Positions 1 through 12,200 of a stretch of 64,000 nucleotides of DNA are shown here, piece by piece. Positions within the stretch are counted from its first letter, which is position 1, and the number at the start of each line of letters is the position of its first letter. This stretch comes from Gammaproteobacteria bacterium 45_16_T64 (lineage in GTDB: Bacteria > Pseudomonadota > Gammaproteobacteria > Pseudomonadales > Ketobacteraceae). The stretch lies in NCBI GenBank assembly GCA_002162955.1, contig MABD01000046.1, positions 40,425 to 104,424 on the forward strand, in the 5' to 3' direction. The translations under genes and the position numbers were made by a program. The notes beneath the pieces were generated by a model that was not told the origin of the DNA, made no database searches, and saw only the letters and a list, made by a program, of their open reading frames with translations.

Positions 1-3000
1 CGTCTAATGCATGGTCAGCCAAGAGCTGAGCCTCATGGGGCAATAGAAAGTCCAACGCCGTTAGTGACGACACACCTGACAACACTTGTTTACTTAATTC
101 GTGTAAACGCGCCATAAAACCTAACGATTCAAATGTCTGTGTGTTAGATACGAATTGAAGAAGAAAATGATCCGCATATTCCTGAGCGATAAATTGTACC
201 GGTTCATCTTGAATTTGAGGATGAGGTAATAACGTTTCAGTTTCATCATTCCACGACACTTCTGCAATAAAATTATAGTAGTTATACAGAAAATTCTGCT
301 CTGCCTTAGGAAAAATATTTCGCTGGGCGAGCTGGGATATTTTATCGTAACGGCGGGCACTCATTTTGTACGATTGTAAAAACGCAACTACATCTTCAAA
401 ATCATTGCCGTCAGCTAACAGGTCATGTGGAATAATCGTAGGTAACGTTTGAAAAAAACAACCAAAGGTATGACGAAATTTCTTTGAGCGTCCCGCGACA
501 ATCTCTCCAAAGTAAAAATCACTTTGCGGGCGACAATAATAATGCAACAGTAAAAGATATAGCGCCTTAAAGTAGACCGCAGTATGAACTCCCAACGTCG
601 AGCAATACTGCTTTATGTCACTAAACTCGGCTTTATCAATCACTAGAAAGTCTTCAATGCGACCAGAAGGCAACGCGGCGTTCAGAGAGGAATCAGTATC
701 TGCGTGCTCTAAGGGCATTGAAAACTGAAGTGCCTCTACATCGAGACATTGTTTTTGCCAATAAGATAGCGTTTTTTCCGTATCAAACAGCTGACGGCTA
801 CGACCCACATGGTCATGTCTATCATCAACGAAATTGGCTACCAGCCCCCCTTCAACAGGCCCACCGAACGCAGCAAATAGATCCTGAAAACTAGTGAATA
901 ACGCTGCACCATCTGCCACAAGGTGACAAACAGAAACAACCAACAATGTACGAGAACGATCTAGTGTGAAAAAACTAACACCGTAGAGATCATCATTAAA
1001 CAGATCATAAGGCCTATAAACTGTACGCTCTACCAGAGATGTTATAGCAGCATCTGACCATTCTTTGTCTGAGTAATCATATATCTTGGGAGTAAGAGTA
1101 CGGCTCTCATCAATCTTAAAATAAGCAACATCCAAATAAGGAATGTCGTTTGAAACCACTTGCGCTTTCATCAGCGGATTTTGTGAAACCAGTAATTCAA
1201 ACGCTTTTTGGAATAGTGTTACATCGAATTCTTGATTAAAAACGCAACTAGAACCAATGCTATTTCGTAAGCTCGACGGGTCGCTTATGATATCCAAATA
1301 GACATCACGCTCCATTGGGCTTAGTGGAAAAATGCTATCATCACAACTAAAAATTCTCTCTAATTCACTTGATGAAGCAAACGTTATTGTTGAAATACTT
1401 TGAGTAGGCTCAGCTAATAACTGCTCCAAAACGCTCTTGTAATGAACCGCCATCAAACCAATAGTGTCGACGGAGAACAAATCGGTATTGAACTCCAATA
1501 CACCAGCAATACTCTCGCCTCGCTCTTCCAACAATAGTGTCAGCTCATACTTTGCCGTTTTGTGTTCACGTTCGAGTAACTCTACCGCTAACCCTGGCAT
1601 AGAAAGGGATGCTAGGTTTGGCATATTTTGCAACGCAAAGGCAACCTGAGCACCCGGTGCATAACTTCCACCGCCACTCATCTGTAAGGTATCGACTAGC
1701 ACATCCATCGGCATATCTTGATGTACAAATGCACCAAGGGCAGCATCTTTTATCGATTCAATGAACCCTCGCCTGGTGGGATTACCGTGCTGTCGCCCCC
1801 GAATGATCATGCCATTAACAAAAAAACCAATCAGCCCTTCAATCTCATACTGATTTCGGTTCGCAATGGGAATACCCACACAAATATCTTCTTGGTGCGT
1901 ATATCGACCCAGCAAAATTTGATAAGCCGACATCAGCACCATAAACGGAGTTACTGCATTTTCAGCACAATAATCCATTAATTTTTGTGTCGATTCTACG
2001 CCAATATCGATATCAAAATGCGCACCATTGAAGGTTGGCTTCTCTGGTCTAGGGAAATCAGTTGGCAATCGTAATACGGCAGGAGCCCCTTCTAACGCAT
2101 CAACCCAATACCGTTTTAGATGTTCTATATTATCACCAGACAACCACTCTCGTTGCCACGCGGCATAGTCTTCATACTGTATTGGTAAAGCAGATAAATC
2201 CTTAGCATTATCAATAGCATGCTCTGGAGTCAAACCCAACTCAGGATTATTGGTCTTTAGCAGTGTCTTTAACTCATTGACGAGCACACCCATTGACCAA
2301 CCATCAGATACAATGTGATGCATATTCAATAACAGCACATGCCTGTCTTCACCGCAATCGATAAGCTTCGATCTGAAGAGCCAATCATTTGCTAGATTAA
2401 AATGTTTGTCCGCGTATGCTTCAATTGATTTGTCGATACGATTATCGATACGATCATCGCTAACGAAAACTGCCGTTTCATTCCCCTCAACGGTGATCAG
2501 TTCCCTTTCCATACACCACAAAGACGCATCTTTATAAATCGTGGCTGGCTCACCATCGCGCTCCACATATTGCGTGCACAACACACAGTGCCGACTCAGT
2601 ATGACACGGAATGCTTGCTCCAATGCGTCAGCAGACACCTTGCCCCGCAGTAATAATGCAACCGGCAAATTATACGCGGTAGTATCATTATCAAGCTGAT
2701 CAACAAACCACAGTCGATGTTGAGCAAATGACAGTACCTTTTTTTCCCCGATTGTCTGGGGAACAATAACAGAGGGGGTATTCACACCAGACTGAGATTC
2801 TCTGGCACTCTTAACCTGAGAAGATAACAACTGAATGGTTGGATATTCAAACAGTGTCTTTAAAGACAATTCAAGATTTAATATATTTCTTATTCGACTA
2901 ATCACCTGAGTTGCAAGCAAACTATGCCCACCAATCTCGAAAAAGTTAGCATGGGTACTGATAACATCAATACCTAATACCTCTTTCCATATACTGTGTA

Positions 3001-6000
3001 CTTGAATTTCGTCGTCACTGGACGGGGCAACAAAATTATCCGCCGCCGCGCCACACAAATCGGGCGTGGGTAACTCTTGTTTATTGACTTTACCGTTGCT
3101 CGTCAACGGAAACACATCGACAGTAAAAATTTGCGTCGGAATCATGTATTCGGGAAGGTGCTTAACGAGGTAAGCTTTTAGCTCGCCAACATCAACACTG
3201 ACACGAGTATTTCCAGTCACATACGCAACAATGTGGTGTTGCCCATTAACATCCGCAAAAATAGTGGCAACGCTGGCACTAACGTCAGAATAACCGGAGA
3301 GTGTTGATTCTATTTCACCAAGTTCAATACGGTAACCTCTAATTTTGACCTGGTCATCCGCTCGCCCTAAATACTCAATCACACCAGTATTATTGTCATC
3401 CCTCACGTACCGGGCAACATCCCCAGTCTTATACAATCTACCCGTATTAACATGAGATTTACTATTTCCCAGAAGTCCTGTGGCATTCAACGTCGATGGA
3501 TATGCTATAAATCGTTCACGGGTTAACTCGGGACGATGTAAATACCCCAGAGCAAGACCTGCCCCCCCTACATACATTTCTCCTGCCACCCCAGCCGGGA
3601 CTAACTGGAGATTTTCATCCAAAATCACTAACGATAGATCATCAATAGGCCGCCCAATTAGACTACGTTTATTAATCAGGTCCACTTCGCTGATTTTGTG
3701 ATAAGTCACATGTATCGTGGTTTCAGTGATACCGTACATATTAATCAATGACGGTGCATTGATACCATGTCGACCAACCCAACGTTCAAGTGCGGTAAAA
3801 TCAAGCGCCTCTCCACCAAAAATAACGTAACGTAGTGGCAATCGTGGCAATCGTGGCAATCGCGGCGATGTAGAAGATTGGCTGTCATCCAGGCATTGTA
3901 TTTCATCTTCTTTTATAAGATGAGTAAATGCAGTTGGCGTCTGATTTAGCACCGTGACCTTTTCTTTTTGCAACAACGCATAAAACTCAGAAGGAGACTG
4001 AGCAACGCCCTTCGGCACAATGACAAGTCGACCACCAAACAATAATGCACCCCACATTTCCCATACGGAAAAATCAAACGCATAGGAGTGAAACATTGTC
4101 CACACATCACTACTACTAAATCCGAAATCTGAATCCGTTGCGTGGAAGAGACGCTCTACATTCGCATGAGGGATTTGTACACCTTTTGGTTTTCCGGTTG
4201 TTCCCGATGTATAGATTACATAGGCAGTATCTGTGGCACCATGTGATCTAACGACGTTGTCATCAATCGTCGACCGGTTACCCTCCCCTACATTAATGCA
4301 TTGCCGGCCTTCAAGAGGCAGCTTAACTCTGGAGTGGTCATCCACAATAACCGTATTGACTTGTGCATCATCCAATATGAATCGGATTCTCTCTTTGGGA
4401 TTAGTAGGGTCAACCGGTACATAGATAGCACCCACCTTTAATACCGAGAGAATTGCAATAACGACATTTGACGACCGCTCAAGGCTTATCCCTACATAAG
4501 CACCCTGCTCAACACCCTCTTCCTGCAAATCCCTGGCTAGCAGATTGGCTTTTTTATTAAGCGCATCATAAGTTAACGAAATGCCGACGTCGGTAATGGC
4601 TACTTGATCTGGGTAACGTTCAACCGTTTGTTCAAACCAACGGTCTAGCGTAAGGTTTGCCTCATAGCATTGCTTAACACTGCCTAGATTACCCAAAACA
4701 TGCTGCTTCTCTTCGACAGAAAGATAATCTACGTGTGTAATATGCTGATGAGGGTTTTCCAAAATAGAATCAAGGTACGATACATAATGGCCACACATTT
4801 GATGCGCAGTATTGCGGGTATATAAATCGGTAGAAAACTCCAATTCGCCAGAAATAGAGCCATCTACCTCTTCCACCAATGTCATCGTGATATCCATTGG
4901 GGAGGTGTTTCTGGCCATATTTATGGGCTCTACAGTGACGCCTGGCAACGTGATTTTCGTTCCCCCAGGTGTATTTTGTAATACAAACATCACCTGAAAA
5001 ATTGGCGTATGGCTCATGTCCCGAGAGACACCCATTGCATCAACAATACGCTCAAAAGGAATATCTTGATGCTCGAATGCATCCATTGCGACTTTACGCA
5101 CCAGAGATACATAATCGACAAAGGTTACGTCTCGTTGAAAAGGTGCACGTATTGCTAATGTGTTAACAAAAAGACCTAATGTTGCCTCCAGCTGGGCGTT
5201 TGCCCTGTTCGCGATGGGAGTACCCACCGAGAAATCCGCTTGCCCTGTATAGCGATACAAAAACGCGTTAAACGCCGAAAACAGCACCATAAAGAGTGAT
5301 GCATTCTGTTGTTTTGCAATACGCTTGGCATTTTCTACTAACGGGCTCTTAATCTCAAAGGAAACAACACTACCCACAGGGCGCTTGATCGGTGGTCTAG
5401 CAGTATCGGTCGGCAGCTCTAGAATCGGTACATTCTCTAACTGCTTGGTCCAATACGCCAGTTGTGATCTTTCTTTCTCACCGGACAACCAGGATTTTTG
5501 CCAGTATGCATAGTCTACGTATTGAATCTTAACTGGTGGCAATGTATCCGCTACCTGAGATGCACTGGATGCGTACAAGGCTGATAGCTCTCTCACCATA
5601 ACGGCAGCAGACCAACCATCGGAAATAATATGGTGCATCACAATCATCAGTACATGCTTATTATCCGCATTGTAAACTAAGCTCGCTCGAAACAATCTGT
5701 CAGAGGACAAGTCAAAAGGCTCATCAACAAACTGGGAAAATACATCATGCAGCGTTTGAGTGGTTAACGTATATGATGACAGACTAAATTCTACATTCCG
5801 ATGAATACGCTGTGACGGTACACCATCAGTTTCTGAAAATGTTGTTCTGAGGGATTCATGGCGATCTATCAAGTGGTTAATGGCACGTTGAAGAGCGTCT
5901 ACGTCAAGGTCGCCCGTAATATCAAGCGCTGCACGTATGTGATAAGCCGTATTTCCAGGTTCTAACTGCGCTAAAAACCACATGCGCTGCTGTGCGTACG

Positions 6001-6229
6001 ACAGCGCTAAGTCTCCCTCCCGTGACACAACAGGAATGTTATCTTCTTTTCTTTCTGATCGCTGAACACTGGGTAGAAACTGAATCAATTCGGATTTATT
6101 AGCTACGATTTCATCTTTTAGCGCTTTTGTCAGCGCACCTTTTGGTGCCTTTACTTTTAGCTGACCATCATCAACCCACACCTTTATTCCGGCATCATTG
6201 AGTTTTGAGACAATATCATAGACTGTCAT
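1..6229 (-). CDS. NRPS-A, non-ribosomal peptide synthetase (3' end outside window)
   Basis: This gene is open to the window edge, so only 2076 N-terminal residues are seen. Domains in order: TubC-type N-terminal docking domain (1-55); C domain (70-500, HHIISDG near 200); A domain (520-1050, SGTTGKPKG); T (IGGHSLLATQ, Ser near 1103); second C (1165-1610, HHIVSDG near 1308); then a divergent C-like domain Cx (1630-2070) that starts SIFPLSPMERDVYL and carries CHLVADG, losing the first His but keeping the catalytic second His. The A-domain pocket read by eye against GrsA is DFWNIGMIHK, one residue from the well-known Thr code, so Thr is the likely first substrate (inference). The ATG at 6229 overlaps the NRPS-B stop as ATGA, which implies translational coupling. 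The next A and T domains must lie beyond position 1. A 9-bp tandem repeat sits inside the first A domain. Confidence 0.95.
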   Translation of the reverse strand, partial: MTVYDIVSKLNDAGIKVWVDDGQLKVKAPKGALTKALKDEIVANKSELIQFLPSVQRSERKEDNIPVVSREGDLALSYAQQRMWFLAQLEPGNTAYHIRAALDITGDLDVDALQRAINHLIDRHESLRTTFSETDGVPSQRIHRNVEFSLSSYTLTTQTLHDVFSQFVDEPFDLSSDRLFRASLVYNADNKHVLMIVMHHIISDGWSAAVMVRELSALYASSASQVADTLPPVKIQYVDYAYWQKSWLSGEKERSQLAYWTKQLENVPILELPTDTARPPIKRPVGSVVSFEIKSPLVENAKRIAKQQNASLFMVLFSAFNAFLYRYTGQADFSVGTPIANRANAQLEATLGLFVNTLAIRAPFQRDVTFVDYVSLVRKVAMDAFEHQDIPFERIVDAMGVSRDMSHTPIFQVMFVLQNTPGGTKITLPGVTVEPINMARNTSPMDITMTLVEEVDGSISGELEFSTDLYTRNTAHQMCGHYVSYLDSILENPHQHITHVDYLSVEEKQHVLGNLGSVKQCYEANLTLDRWFEQTVERYPDQVAITDVGISLTYDALNKKANLLARDLQEEGVEQGAYVGISLERSSNVVIAILSVLKVGAIYVPVDPTNPKERIRFILDDAQVNTVIVDDHSRVKLPLEGRQCINVGEGNRSTIDDNVVRSHGATDTAYVIYTSGTTGKPKGVQIPHANVERLFHATDSDFGFSSSDVWTMFHSYAFDFSVWEMWGALLFGGRLVIVPKGVAQSPSEFYALLQKEKVTVLNQTPTAFTHLIKEDEIQCLDDSQSSTSPRLPRLPRLPLRYVIFGGEALDFTALERWVGRHGINAPSLINMYGITETTIHVTYHKISEVDLINKRSLIGRPIDDLSLVILDENLQLVPAGVAGEMYVGGAGLALGYLHRPELTRERFIAYPSTLNATGLLGNSKSHVNTGRLYKTGDVARYVRDDNNTGVIEYLGRADDQVKIRGYRIELGEIESTLSGYSDVSASVATIFADVNGQHHIVAYVTGNTRVSVDVGELKAYLVKHLPEYMIPTQIFTVDVFPLTSNGKVNKQELPTPDLCGAAADNFVAPSSDDEIQVHSIWKEVLGIDVISTHANFFEIGGHSLLATQVISRIRNILNLELSLKTLFEYPTIQLLSSQVKSARESQSGVNTPSVIVPQTIGEKKVLSFAQHRLWFVDQLDNDTTAYNLPVALLLRGKVSADALEQAFRVILSRHCVLCTQYVERDGEPATIYKDASLWCMERELITVEGNETAVFVSDDRIDNRIDKSIEAYADKHFNLANDWLFRSKLIDCGEDRHVLLLNMHHIVSDGWSMGVLVNELKTLLKTNNPELGLTPEHAIDNAKDLSALPIQYEDYAAWQREWLSGDNIEHLKRYWVDALEGAPAVLRLPTDFPRPEKPTFNGAHFDIDIGVESTQKLMDYCAENAVTPFMVLMSAYQILLGRYTHQEDICVGIPIANRNQYEIEGLIGFFVNGMIIRGRQHGNPTRRGFIESIKDAALGAFVHQDMPMDVLVDTLQMSGGGSYAPGAQVAFALQNMPNLASLSMPGLAVELLEREHKTAKYELTLLLEERGESIAGVLEFNTDLFSVDTIGLMAVHYKSVLEQLLAEPTQSISTITFASSSELERIFSCDDSIFPLSPMERDVYLDIISDPSSLRNSIGSSCVFNQEFDVTLFQKAFELLVSQNPLMKAQVVSNDIPYLDVAYFKIDESRTLTPKIYDYSDKEWSDAAITSLVERTVYRPYDLFNDDLYGVSFFTLDRSRTLLVVSVCHLVADGAALFTSFQDLFAAFGGPVEGGLVANFVDDRHDHVGRSRQLFDTEKTLSYWQKQCLDVEALQFSMPLEHADTDSSLNAALPSGRIEDFLVIDKAEFSDIKQYCSTLGVHTAVYFKALYLLLLHYYCRPQSDFYFGEIVAGRSKKFRHTFGCFFQTLPTIIPHDLLADGNDFEDVVAFLQSYKMSARRYDKISQLAQRNIFPKAEQNFLYNYYNFIAEVSWNDETETLLPHPQIQDEPVQFIAQEYADHFLLQFVSNTQTFESLGFMARLHELSKQVLSGVSSLTALDFLLPHEAQLLADHALD
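3836..3862. repeat. Three tandem 9-bp units inside the NRPS-A adenylation domain
   Basis: TGGCAATCG occurs three times head to tail, followed by a degenerate partial unit (CGGCG). On the coding strand each unit gives Arg-Leu-Pro, so the protein carries RLPRLPRLP just before the LRYVIFGGEAL strand of the A domain. The frame is kept. This looks like replication slippage in a loop. Confidence 0.85.
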
Positions 6230-9200
6230 AACGTAAATTCCTCAAATTCATCATCATCACACCCATCTTCCTCGGCTGTATATATAGCGCTAGCACCATT
6301 ATCAATGTGCGTGCTAGGAGGCGGCATAACGACGGTAATTATTTCTGCAACGGTTGCAATGGTGGTCGCTTGAAACAATGTCCGTAAACTGATTTCAATG
6401 TCCATTTCTTCTCGAATTCTGGCCACTACTTGCGTCACCAACAAGCTATGTCCACCGAGATCGAAAAAGTCATCGTTGACAGAGACTCGATTTAACCCCA
6501 GTACCTCTTGCCAAATATCAGCTAACTTCTGCTCAATGGCATTTTTGGGCATCACATATTCGTTGCTGTCGTAACAAAATTCATTCGGCTCTGGCAACCG
6601 TTTCTTATCCACTTTACCATTTGAATTCAGTGGTAGATCGTCAATAAACACAAATGCAGCGGGCACCAGATAATCTGGTGCTCGTTTCTTCATTTCGTCT
6701 TTTAATGAGCGAACCGTATGAACCACATCAGCATCGAGCAATACGTAGGCCACCATATGCTTATCGCCTTGCTCGCTCTGCTTCACTAAAACACATGCAG
6801 TGCTAACACCGGGTATAACGTTAAGGTGATTTTCTACTTCACCTAACTCTATACGAAACCCCCTAATTTTGACCTGATCATCAATACGCCCCAATATCTC
6901 TATATTGCCATCATTCAAAAAACGACAGACGTCACCGGTACGGTAAAGTTTGGGTTCCCCCTCTGCATCATGTGAATCTACAGCGTAAGGATTTGAGGTA
7001 AAAAACGACGCTGTCAGTACATCTTGATTAAGATACCCATCAGCAACACCAAGGCCACCCACATACAGCTCCCCAGGAATACCAATAGGCACAGGGCGTT
7101 TCATTTCATCCAAAATATACGTCGTTGAATTCGCTATTGGCGTACCAATAGGCACATTCAACACAGTCTCATCCAGATCAATGAGTGGGTAAAACGTAGA
7201 AAACGTTGTATTTTCGGTAGGACCATAAACGTTAATCAGTTGTTTAGGAGCCTCCCTACCGTCTTTGCCATGCAAGACACAACGTACTTGTTCCGGGTCT
7301 GCAGTCTCACCACCAAATAGCAAGGTGTCTACATTCGAAAAGATATCCACTTTCTGTTTTGTTAACAGATTAAATAATGCGACCGTAAGAAACATCGCCT
7401 TTATCTTCGTAGTCTCCAGTACTGATGCAAACTTCTCTGCATCCAGCAATGTATCATTATGAAACCCTACGACTTCACCGCCATTTAACAACGCCCCCCA
7501 AATATCAAACGTCGCAGCATCAAACGATACGTTGGAAAGATGTGCCACCGCATCACCGGGACGTATTTCGACAAAATTGGTATTAATGACCAAACGGGAT
7601 ACTGCCTTCTGTGAAACACGAACCCCCTTTGGAGTGCCGGTAGAGCCAGAGGTATAAATGATATATGCCAACATCGAAGAATTTGAGGGGATTTTAAGAT
7701 TGTTGGTGTATTTTGTCTGTGATGTTTCTAGCATCGTATTGAGTAGTGATTCCCAGACGATAATACTAGGCAGGCAATCACTTTCTATCGTGCTTATTTT
7801 GGGCTCGTCTTGATTACAAGTGATCAACACCCTCGCGTTAGTATCCGATAACATATAAGTAATCCTATCTTCGGGATAGGATGGATCAACGGGAACGTAA
7901 ACACCACCCGCCTTCAACACGGCTAACGTAGTGACGATCATAGATATCGAACGCCCCATCACAATGGCGACGTTATCACCAGGATTGACGCCCGATGCGA
8001 TAAGCGCATGAGCAACCTGATTTGAGAGGCGATTAAGCTGGATATAGGTCAACGTTTCATCGCCGAAAGATACCGCCCTATGATCCGGATACCGTTCGGA
8101 TTTTTTCTCAAACAAGTCAACGAGAGAACAGTCCGAGGGGTATTCTGCTTCGGTTCGGTTCCACTCTACTGTAACCTGCGATATTTCACGCGGTGTCAAC
8201 CAAGGTAGATCATTTAATCGCATTTCAGGTTGATTGGAAACGCCTTCCAACATAACAACCAAATGCCCAAGTATCCGTTCAACATCCACCTCATCAAACA
8301 AGCTATCGTTATACGAGATTTTGAACGTGAGCTTTTCACCAGGAATAACAATTAGCGTTAATGGGTAGTTCGCATGCTCTACAAGAGTGACTTCAGTCAA
8401 TTTGATTGGAAGGTAATCAAAGAAACCTTGTTCCATAGGGTAGTTTTCAAAAACAACAATAGAATCAAATAATGGTTGCTTACTCGAAACTTCAGATACC
8501 GATTGAACATCAACCAATGGAACGTGCTCGTAACGCCGCATCTCGACTTGCTGTTGCTGCAAATCCTTTAGCCAACCTGAAAATGGTGCGTCGCCGTCTA
8601 TTTTGGTTCTAAGGGGGAGAGTATTGATGAATATCCCCACGGTTTGCTCGACATCACGCAATTCAGCGGGCCGCCCAGATACCGTTGTACCAAAAACCAC
8701 ATCGCTTTCTCTTGAGTAGCGACTTAATAACACTGCCCAAACACCTTGCACAATCGTGTTCAAGGTTAGATGCTGGTCATGAGCAATACCATTCAGGGTA
8801 TGGAGTGTATCTTCATCTAATTCGATAACCGATTCTTTCCACTCTGCATGAGTAGATTCTTCAAGAGAGACTGTTTTCATCTGCGGGAAGACATTAGGTG
8901 CGCTGAACCCCGTTAAGTACTCTCGCCAATAGTTTTCAGCTTCGGCCTTAGGCTGCACCGACAACCAACGAATAAAATTCTGATATTGAGGCACAACACC
9001 GGATGGTAGCGGATTCCCATTTAACAAATCAGAGTAGGTTTGCATCACCTCACTTAACACTAACGGCAACGACCAACCATCGAGAAGGATATGCTGAAAT
9101 GTCCACACCAATCGTTGTTCTTGATTCGGTAACATAAACCAGGAAAAGCGAAATAAACCTGGATCTGAAAATACGAACCCTTTTGCCTTATCCGCGACCA

Positions 9201-12200
9201 GCCATTCTTCAAATGTACAATCTCGATTAGATTGAGACCAATCGTAAGTATCGATAGACACATCGATGTTATCAAACACAACTTGTATGGGTTTTTGAAT
9301 ACCATTATAGACAAACGCTGTACGAAGGATGTCGTGTCTAGCCACAACGCGCTGCCACGCTTGCGTCAGAATATCGATATCGATACCGCCTTCTACCTTT
9401 AATTCCATCTGATCAATATAAAAAGCAGACTCCGGCTGATAAACGCTGTGAAACAACATACCTTCTTGCATCGGACTTAGGGGGTAGATAGATTGAATAT
9501 TACCCACAGAAAATCGATCACTTTGCTGGAGAATCGTATCGACGATATGATCAAGTCCTGCTTGGTCTACCTCAATCAGCGGAACGTCCGATGGCGTCAT
9601 CCCGTTGTTCTGTTCACCTAGACAAAAATCAGTGAGTGCCGACAAAAAATCAATATACTGAGCAGCGACCGTTGAAACTGTAGACTCTCCATGTCTATCG
9701 GAATTGTATGACCAACACGCTTTGAACTTTCCATCTTCTATTCGACAATTAATATCCAGTAGATGTTGTCGTTTCAGATTGGGACCACACATAGTACCGA
9801 CAGGATCGTTAGTCGGGTAGGATGCATGGCCTTGGCTAACAGCATTATCTAACTGTCCAAGATAGTTAAAAACGATCTGTGGAGTGGGGACATTTGCTAA
9901 CTGCTCACGTACATCATCACAAGATAAGTAACGTAAAAGTCCAAAGCTAAAACCGCCATCCCCCGCCCCAACCTGTCGTAATTGTTCCTTAACAGACTGA
10001 ATTAACGCGCCATAATCTTTTGGATTAGCGATATCCACCCCGTCAATATCCAGCAATACGGGAAAGACACTGGTGAACCAGCCTAAGGTACTAGTCACAT
10101 CCACAGAGGTTGCAATATTTTCACGGCCATGGCTTTCTAATTGAAGATAAACGCGATTGCCGGGGCTAGTACTTGCATTATCTGATGCAACTTCATGCGC
10201 TTCACGAGCATCTTCCTTTTCAGCCCAGTGACTAACCGTCATTGCTAAAGCAGACAGCAGTATATCTTCAATATCTGTTCTATAAGCACCGTTGACCTGC
10301 GATAACAATCGCTGTGTTTGATCTGTATCCAGCGTAACAACAGTTTCTTTCAATTGCCCATAGGTATTATCCAGGCAATGGTTATCGGTGGGTATTGCTG
10401 CGAATTGCACATCATTAAACGAGCGCCAATATGCCGCTTTTTCCAATACTGAATCCGTTTTCGCGAACGCTACCAACGCATCCCCCCATTGCTGAACGGA
10501 GGTGGTTTTAATCCCAAGATCAATCGCTTTGCCATTAGCGATATTAGCCAATCCGACATTTATGTCGTCCATCAGTATTCGCCACGAAACCACATCGATA
10601 AGTAAGTGGTGGATAACCAAAAGCAATCGATTATCTTCTCCTTTAGGCGTTTCTATAAACCCCACGGAAAATAGACTGCCTTTGTCGAATTGAAAGCTCT
10701 CCTGAAGCCCATTGGCGAACGTCGATAACATAGCGTTTCTATTTTCGCCACTCTCATCACTTTCAGCACTTTCAGCACTAACATTAAGGCACTTCAGATC
10801 AAACTCAACATCATCAACCGCCAGTATGCGCTGAACCCAATCTTCATCACGTTTCTTGGGGTGATGATTAAAAAACTGACTGCGCAAACCATCATGCTTT
10901 GCTATCAATGCAGCAACCACATGCTCAACATCGTGTTTCGAAAAGGATTCTTCAATTGCCAGCATTAAACCATGATTAAAATGTTCTCGATCGTCATCAT
11001 GTTCCTCCATAAACCATTGCTGGATAGGCAACATTGTCACCTCACCTTCAATCGCTCCTTGCTCTGCAATAATATTAGTGCGTCCGGAAGACGCTATACT
11101 TGCAAGTTCTGCAATCGTCGGATGCTCAAAGAGATGCTGTGGCTGTAGATGTAAGCCTACACGCTTTGCTCTACTAACGATTTGAATGCTAATGATTGAA
11201 TCGCCACCTAACTCAAAGAAATTATCGTTAACGCCAACCTTTTGCCCACCCAATACTTCAGACCAAATGAGTGCGAGTATTTTTTCCTGATATGTGGCGG
11301 GTTCGATATAACCTGCATCACTAGTAACATCTTGCGGTTTAGGAAGTGACTTTTTATTGATTTTCCCATTGGCAGTCAGGGGCATTTTATCCAAAATAAC
11401 AAAAGCACTTGGCACCATATAATCAGGTAACAATAGCTTCATGAATTGGCGAATATCTTGACGTATCTCCTGATCTCGCTCTGAACTCTCGACCGGTTCC
11501 ACAGAAACACAATAAGCCACTAACACTTTATGACCCGGCTGATCTTCTCTAGCCACAACAACCGCTTCTTCCACGCCGTGATGCATCAACAGGTTCTTTT
11601 CTATTTCACCAATTTCAATCCTAAAACCCCGTATCTTAACTTGATCGTCAATGCGCCCAAGATATTCTACGTTTCCGTCATTATTGAGTCGAACCCAGTC
11701 CCCCGTTCGATATAACCGGCCAAAGTCTGGACATTCAAAAAAGGCGGCATCTGTCAATTCGACGCGATTAAGGTATCCCTGGGCAACCCCGTCCCCACCA
11801 AGGTATAGCTCTCCTGGAACCCCCATGGGCACCGTTCCCATATGCTTATCCAACACGTATAGCGTGGTATTGGAGATAGGGCGGCCAATAGGAATTGTAA
11901 AACGCTCTTGCTCGCATCCGGTTAGTTCATACCAAAGGCTAAAAACCGTATTTTCCGTCGGGCCATAGATATTAATTAGATGATTCGGTTTGGCATCATC
12001 ATAAACCTTAGCCACTAATTTGGGGTCACATGCCTCACCACCGAACAATACGACACGAAATTGCTCAAATATTTCCACTCTATGAATAGCATAGTAGTGA
12101 AACAAAGCAGTGGTAATAAACATGACCGACACATTGTTATCCGAAAAATATTTCGCCAACGCATCATCTGACAACAATACATCTCTATCAACAATAATGG

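Noticed and set aside
10570..11035. Tandem Cx-type reading of the third condensation-like domain of NRPS-B
   Set aside because: It carries HHLLIDVVSW and follows a T domain with LGGDS, which is the signature of an epimerase domain, not Cx.
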